A program made the translations under genes and the position numbers. The notes under the pieces are model-generated. The model did not search any database. It was not told the DNA's origin and saw only the letters and a program-made list of their open reading frames with translations. Positions 60,148 to 64,000 of a stretch of DNA of 64,000 bases are shown one piece after another. Every line of letters begins with the position of its first letter. Position 1 is the first letter of the stretch. The stretch is from Malassezia japonica (Eukaryota > Basidiomycota > Malasseziomycetes > Malasseziales > Malasseziaceae), in NCBI RefSeq assembly GCF_029542785.1, contig NC_083377.1:62001-126000 (forward strand), in the 5' to 3' direction.

Positions 60148-61714
60148 TTAGTACACAAACGGAATAAAGCGGTAGGGGACAATCTGGGTGAGTGACGGCA
60201 CGTACCTCGCAGTACTTGTCCCAGTCCTTGCCGTACTTGCGGGCGCAGCGCTCAAAGTCGCGGCCGCAGCGGTGGGTGAGCACCGCAAGGAAGAACATCG
60301 AGTAGTAGTACGGGATGATGGAGCGCGTGCCGGCGATGGCGCCCCAGAGGAACGCCTGCGTCCAGTCCGCCGTGTAGTTCGGCTTGCGGAGGAACTGCCA
60401 CCAGCCATCGATCAGGAGCGCATTGCCGTGCTCGGTCTGCAGGTAGCGCGGGTCCTGGAGCGTGCTCCAGGGCCACTGGGGGAAGGTCCAGCGCACCTTG
60501 AGGGTGCCCTGCAGCTGCATGCGGAAGCGCGACTTTTGCGCCATGGACGAGTCAAAGACGTAGTGCGCAAAGATCAGCAGCGAGAACATGAACACGTAGG
60601 TCGGCGTCGAGAAGCGGTAGTACGACGGGTCGTGCGCGGCCATGTACACGATGCTGTAGCAGTACGTGAACGGCACGCCGGCAAAGTTCCAAAAGATGAC
60701 CATAAAGCCCCACTTTTCGTAGAACATGTCCCACGTCTGGGGAATGCACTCCTCGCCCTTGCCGCATGCGTTGATGTAGAGACCGGTCGCGAGCACCATA
60801 AAGGCCATGTTCGGCGTGACGTAGCCGTACTGCTCGTGCTGCTTCAGCGCGCCGCTGACGCTGATCAGGAAGAGCAGGATCCAGGGAATGCGGACCTCGG
60901 CCCACATCTTCAGGTCGATCGGGCCAATGCGGGGGTTGAGCTCGGCGCCCATGAAGAAGTCGTACATAAAGTTGCCGCTCATGCGGTGCGTCTGGTTGGT
61001 GAACACCGCGTGGAAGTAGGTCGCAAACGACACCGCAAAGCCGGCAATCATGCTCACAGTCATGTACTCGCCGAAGTGCTCAATGATCTGCGTCAGGGGG
61101 TAGAGACCCGAGATGTGCAGACCCGCGGCAATAATCAGCGTCGCGTACAGGCAGCCGAGCGCGTTGCACTTGTACATCAGCGTCTTGTAATTCAGCGAGG
61201 GAACCGGCAGGCCCTCCTGCCAGAAGCCGGGCATGACCCAGGCGAGGACAAACTCGACGAGCATCAGGCCACCGTAGCCCACAAACGCACGCTGCGTCGG
61301 GAACGCGTCGTTGTAGACGTGCATCCACATGCGGTGGTAAAAGGGCAGGATGTCGCTGAAGCTCGAGGGGTGCGCGAGCTTCCCGTCGTAGAACCACAGG
61401 CAGATCCACAGGTAGTACATCAGCACAGGGAAGAGCGTGATCATCGCCGTCACGCCCCACGGACCGCCGAACTCGTACTCGTGGTGCGTGTCCATCTTCT
61501 TGTCCGACGCCTGGCCCTTTTCGGTGATGACGATGCCGGGCGTGTACTGCACGACGGCACGTTCCTTGCCGCCGCCAACAACCTGGTCGTCACGCATGTC
61601 CACGCGGCAGTAGCCATGCTGGATCGGCTTCTCAGAAGCAAGCGGAGCGTTCGTCTCCGGCGCCTTGGCGCTCGCGCGCGTCCGCACACCTTCCCGGATT
61701 GCAGGGGCGGCCAT
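60148..61714 (-). CDS. ERG4: Delta(24(24(1)))-sterol reductase, last step of ergosterol synthesis
   Basis: Exon 1 61714-60206, 22-nt intron 60205-60184, exon 2 60183-60148; 514 residues. NADPH-dependent ER enzyme of the ERG4/ERG24 family with about eight membrane helices. Diagnostic text includes EFGGPWGVTAMITLFPVLMYYLWIC, GAELNPRIGPIDLKMWAEVRIPW, WNFAGVPFTYCYSIVYMA, LLIDGWWQFLRKPNYTADW and THRCGRDFERCARKYGKDWDKYCE. The tiny second exon adds IVPYRFIPFVY, the conserved aromatic C-terminus, confirming the splice. It shares an 89-bp divergent promoter with mitochondrial L7/L12. Confidence 0.93.
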
Positions 61715-61803
61715 CGGTAAGGAAGGGGCGTCCCAAATCAGCCCACGCGTTTCAAGGGAGGCCACGTGACGGTTTTTCCCATCGCCGGTTGGTTGTTCTT
61801 ACC

Positions 61804-62319
61804 ATGTCGTATCTTCCTGCTGTGTCCCGCCGTGCGGCGATGGCGCTGCGTGCGGCGCCTGTGCGCGCGCGTATGCTTTCGAGCACTGCGCGCGTGGCCG
61901 ATGAGGCAGCCTCGCCCAAGATTACCGGCATTGTCGACAACATCGAGAAGCTGACGCTCCTCGAGGCGTCCGAGCTCGTGCAGGCGCTCAAGACGCGCCT
62001 GAATATCACAGACATTGCGATGCCCGCTGCGGCGGCGGCCCCGGCTGCCGCTCCGGCCGCGGAAGAGGCCGAGCCCGAGGCGGAGAAGCCGAAGGAAAAG
62101 ACGCTCTTCACCATCCGCTTCGCTGGCCTCGGCGCCGATACCGCCAAAGCCAAGGTCATCAAGGAAATTAAGGCGATTAACAGCACTATGAACCTGGTCG
62201 AGGCGAAGAAGTTTGTCGAGTCGGCGCCACAGACGCTCAAGGAGAACGTCACCAAGGAGGACGCCGAAAAGATCAAGGCCGCGATCGAGGCCGCCGGCGG
62301 CAAGGTCGAGCTCGCCTAA
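61804..62319 (+). CDS. MNP1: Mitochondrial large ribosomal subunit protein bL12m
   Basis: Single exon, 171 residues. Stalk protein L7/L12. Presequence MSYLPAVSRRAAMALRAAPVRARMLSS, then N-terminal dimerisation helix (IVDNIEKLTLLEASELVQALKTRLNI), an Ala/Glu/Pro-rich hinge (residues ~78-98), and C-terminal factor-binding domain KAKVIKEIKAINSTMNLVEAKKFVESAPQTLKENVTKEDAEKIKAAIEAAGGKVELA. Its TAA stop (62317-62319) overlaps the opposite-strand TAG of the next gene by two bases. Confidence 0.94.
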   Translation: MSYLPAVSRRAAMALRAAPVRARMLSSTARVADEAASPKITGIVDNIEKLTLLEASELVQALKTRLNITDIAMPAAAAAPAAAPAAEEAEPEAEKPKEKTLFTIRFAGLGADTAKAKVIKEIKAINSTMNLVEAKKFVESAPQTLKENVTKEDAEKIKAAIEAAGGKVELA

Positions 62320-63980
62320 CCGCTTAAAAGCATCGTCCAGGACGCCCGCAGCTGCGGCGCGTCCTCGACGTACGCCTGGATCTGATACCGCACTCGTAGC
62401 TGCAGACGCTGCAACATATCTTTGCACGCACTGCGCTCCGTAAATGAACCACGGTGATCGTGAATACTCTGGTCAAGCGCCGCAAGGGCAGGCAGGAGCA
62501 TCGAGTAGGCCTCGAGATCGCCTTGCTCGAGGGGAGGGGCGATATCCAGTGCATAGGAGAGGATGTCGAGCGTCGCACGCAGCTCGTCGTACCGCCGCTC
62601 GGAGGCGTCGGCAAGCGTAGTGCAGAGCGCCGTGAGCTCCAGCACGGGTGGTATCGAGGTGGGGGTACATAGCAGGCGGAACGCGAGCGCCGTGCGGCAG
62701 CGGCGCACATCGCCCGCACCGGGCAGCGCGGCGACGAGCTGGCGCTGGTGCGCACGGTTGAGGCGCGTGCCGATCGCACACAGCGCGTCCACCGCGCCAC
62801 GGCCCACCGGCACGCGCGAGAGGAACGCGTCGGCGGCACACGACGGGGGCTGCGTCGCGGCATACAGGACCAGGTAGGAGAATAGGGTATCTTTATCCTT
62901 GCGTCCCGAGCTCGGCACGGACAGCGGCGGCATCGCGATGACGGTGCGCCACAGGCGCGCGATACCCTCTTCTTTTGCGGCGCGTGCGGCCGGCGCAGGG
63001 CCCAGTTCGACGTCGTCGTCGTGCCCAAGCAGAAGAGGATCCGCACCGAGGCACAGCATCGCCCTTTTGATCGACGCCCAAAACGCGTCCTGGACACGGG
63101 GCCGCGACGCGACGCTCAGCAGCGACGTGCGTGCGGCCTCGGCGACGTCCGTGTCGCCTGCGAGGATCCAGTGCACGAGCCATGCGACGAGGTCGACCGC
63201 GAGCGAAGGCGGCGTCCGCTCGACGTGCGCCTGCATATACTGTGCCATGCCATCTCCCTCGAGCGCGTACAAGCGCCGCATTGCGCCTGGGCGCCGCGCA
63301 TCAAGGTACGTGCGCCGCGGCGCCGTCCACAGCAGCGGGGCACAGTGCGCCCTAGTCTCCTTCTCGTTCTCCGCCGAGTCGCGTTGCAAGAGGCGCAGCA
63401 GCTGATCCGACTGCTTTCCGCTGCCGAGTGCAAGCTCAATGCTGCCTGGCTCGATGTGCTCCGCATTCATGCGGCGCTGCGCCATGGCAATCTCTTCCTT
63501 GATGGGCTCTGCTGCGACCTGATCGGCCCACCGCAGCCCCTCGTCGTCGAGTCCTTTGCGGTGCTGCGCGTGCTTTTGGCGCAGCATCGCGGCAATGGTG
63601 CGTGGCGCACGCGCAGGGCCCGGCGTGGTCATGGGCTTTGGCACGCCGCGCTGCTGCTGCTGTCGCGCGCCCGACGGCCGCGAGAGGCTCAGCTTGTCTT
63701 TGTACCCAGACACATTTCGCACAGCGGCGCGCCGCGGCCGCCGCGATGGCGACGCGAGCTCGACCTCGTCGTCGTCCGAGTCGTCGTCGAGCACTTTGAG
63801 GCGCAGCGAGTCGGGCGACACGATATCGTCGTCCCACGCCTGGAGCGCCGCGCGTCTCTGTGCCTCGGCGCGAATACGCTCGCTGGATGTCGCATAGGTC
63901 ATGCCCTCGCCAAACACGGTGCCGTCGTCGAGCACGCCGCCGACCTCGTCGCCGAGGTCGGATGTCGGCACATTTGGCAT
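62316..63980 (-). CDS. Acidic/helical nuclear-type protein, possibly CANIN (Smc5/6-associated) family; 5' end uncertain
   Basis: From ATG 63980 (MPNVPTSDLGDEVGG) about 554 residues, but the frame stays open to the window edge at 64000, so the true start may be outside. N-terminal ~170 residues are charged and disordered (LKVLDDDSDDDEVELASPSRRPRRAAVR), with a motif RTIAAMLRQKHAQHRKGLDDEGLRWADQVAAEPIKEEI. The C-terminal ~350 residues are helical (LAVDLVAWLVHWILAGDTDVAEAARTSLLSV...; LDILSYALDIAPPLEQGDLEAYSMLLPALAALDQSI). This plan recalls basidiomycete CANIN-domain proteins (Slf2/Nse6-like, Smc5/6 partners); I hold that assignment at low confidence. Stop codon overlaps that of bL12m. Confidence 0.55.
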   Translation of the reverse strand: MPNVPTSDLGDEVGGVLDDGTVFGEGMTYATSSERIRAEAQRRAALQAWDDDIVSPDSLRLKVLDDDSDDDEVELASPSRRPRRAAVRNVSGYKDKLSLSRPSGARQQQQRGVPKPMTTPGPARAPRTIAAMLRQKHAQHRKGLDDEGLRWADQVAAEPIKEEIAMAQRRMNAEHIEPGSIELALGSGKQSDQLLRLLQRDSAENEKETRAHCAPLLWTAPRRTYLDARRPGAMRRLYALEGDGMAQYMQAHVERTPPSLAVDLVAWLVHWILAGDTDVAEAARTSLLSVASRPRVQDAFWASIKRAMLCLGADPLLLGHDDDVELGPAPAARAAKEEGIARLWRTVIAMPPLSVPSSGRKDKDTLFSYLVLYAATQPPSCAADAFLSRVPVGRGAVDALCAIGTRLNRAHQRQLVAALPGAGDVRRCRTALAFRLLCTPTSIPPVLELTALCTTLADASERRYDELRATLDILSYALDIAPPLEQGDLEAYSMLLPALAALDQSIHDHRGSFTERSACKDMLQRLQLRVRYQIQAYVEDAPQLRASWTMLLSG

Positions 63981-64000
63981 GACGCCATCCTCCACTCGGA

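Noticed and set aside
60188..61720. 510-codon plus-strand frame antisense to ERG4
   Set aside because: Product is a His/Val/Arg-rich antisense translation; ERG4 on the other strand is unambiguous.
1..64000. CRISPR arrays, transposons, tRNA or snRNA genes
   Set aside because: No regularly spaced repeats, transposase/reverse-transcriptase frames, terminal repeats, or recognisable tRNA/U-RNA motifs were found by reading.

Overview
The window is eukaryotic nuclear DNA from a compact, mostly GC-rich fungal genome. Gene content (ERG11, ERG4, HOM6, PEX5, a Fus3/Kpp2-type MAP kinase, CORVET Vps3, mitochondrial ribosomal proteins), very short GT-AG introns and near-absent intergenic DNA point to a basidiomycete. 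A Malassezia-like member of Ustilaginomycotina is the best guess; this is inference from style and content, not a proven identification. I reconstructed 41 protein-coding genes (two cut by the window edges), one weak small-gene candidate and one gene relic. I saw no tRNA, rRNA, transposon, CRISPR array or other RNA gene.

Layout. 1-4.9 kb: GAT-domain trafficking protein (5' cut), phosphatidylserine synthase, CZIB-like zinc protein, mitochondrial MEF2. 4.9-5.8 kb: sparse region with a frameshifted small secreted-protein relic. 5.8-16.4 kb: RRM splicing protein, FHA protein, MOB2, mS29, HUT1, MAP kinase, CCA1. 16.4-30.7 kb: VPS3, an ER type I membrane protein, U-box cyclophilin, PEX5, PPX1, DBP9, FHIP-like protein, DHHC palmitoyltransferase. 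31.1-40.4 kb: four same-strand ferric-reductase-like paralogues, the first three in visibly AT-richer DNA. 40.5-50.6 kb: a putative mitochondrial protein, ING/PHD protein, FAD oxidoreductase, MFS transporter, secreted purine-nucleoside permease-like protein, ADP-ribose Nudix hydrolase, ERG11. 50.8-55.5 kb: DJ-1-like protein, then a 1,674-bp tandem duplication giving two HOM6 copies and a chimeric membrane/DJ-1 ORF, then the intact membrane gene. 55.5-64 kb: proteasome beta-5, FIG4, ERG4, mitochondrial L7/L12, and an edge-cut acidic protein.

How the genes relate. Most are unrelated housekeeping genes packed head-to-head (35-92 bp between start codons) or tail-to-tail (0-51 bp, once overlapping). 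Some processes recur: ergosterol synthesis (ERG11, ERG4), endolysosomal trafficking (GAT protein, VPS3, FIG4, FHIP-like), mitochondrial translation (MEF2, mS29, L7/L12, CCA1), and probable reductive iron uptake (four FRE genes, three with GATA and CCAAT motifs upstream).

The most striking signals are: (1) forty introns of exactly 22 nt sharing one rigid layout; (2) the four-gene FRE array, where base composition, intron number and promoter motifs change step by step; (3) the HOM6 duplication with a chimeric ORF at its junction; (4) a PPIL4-like spliceosomal protein that has lost its cyclophilin domain.
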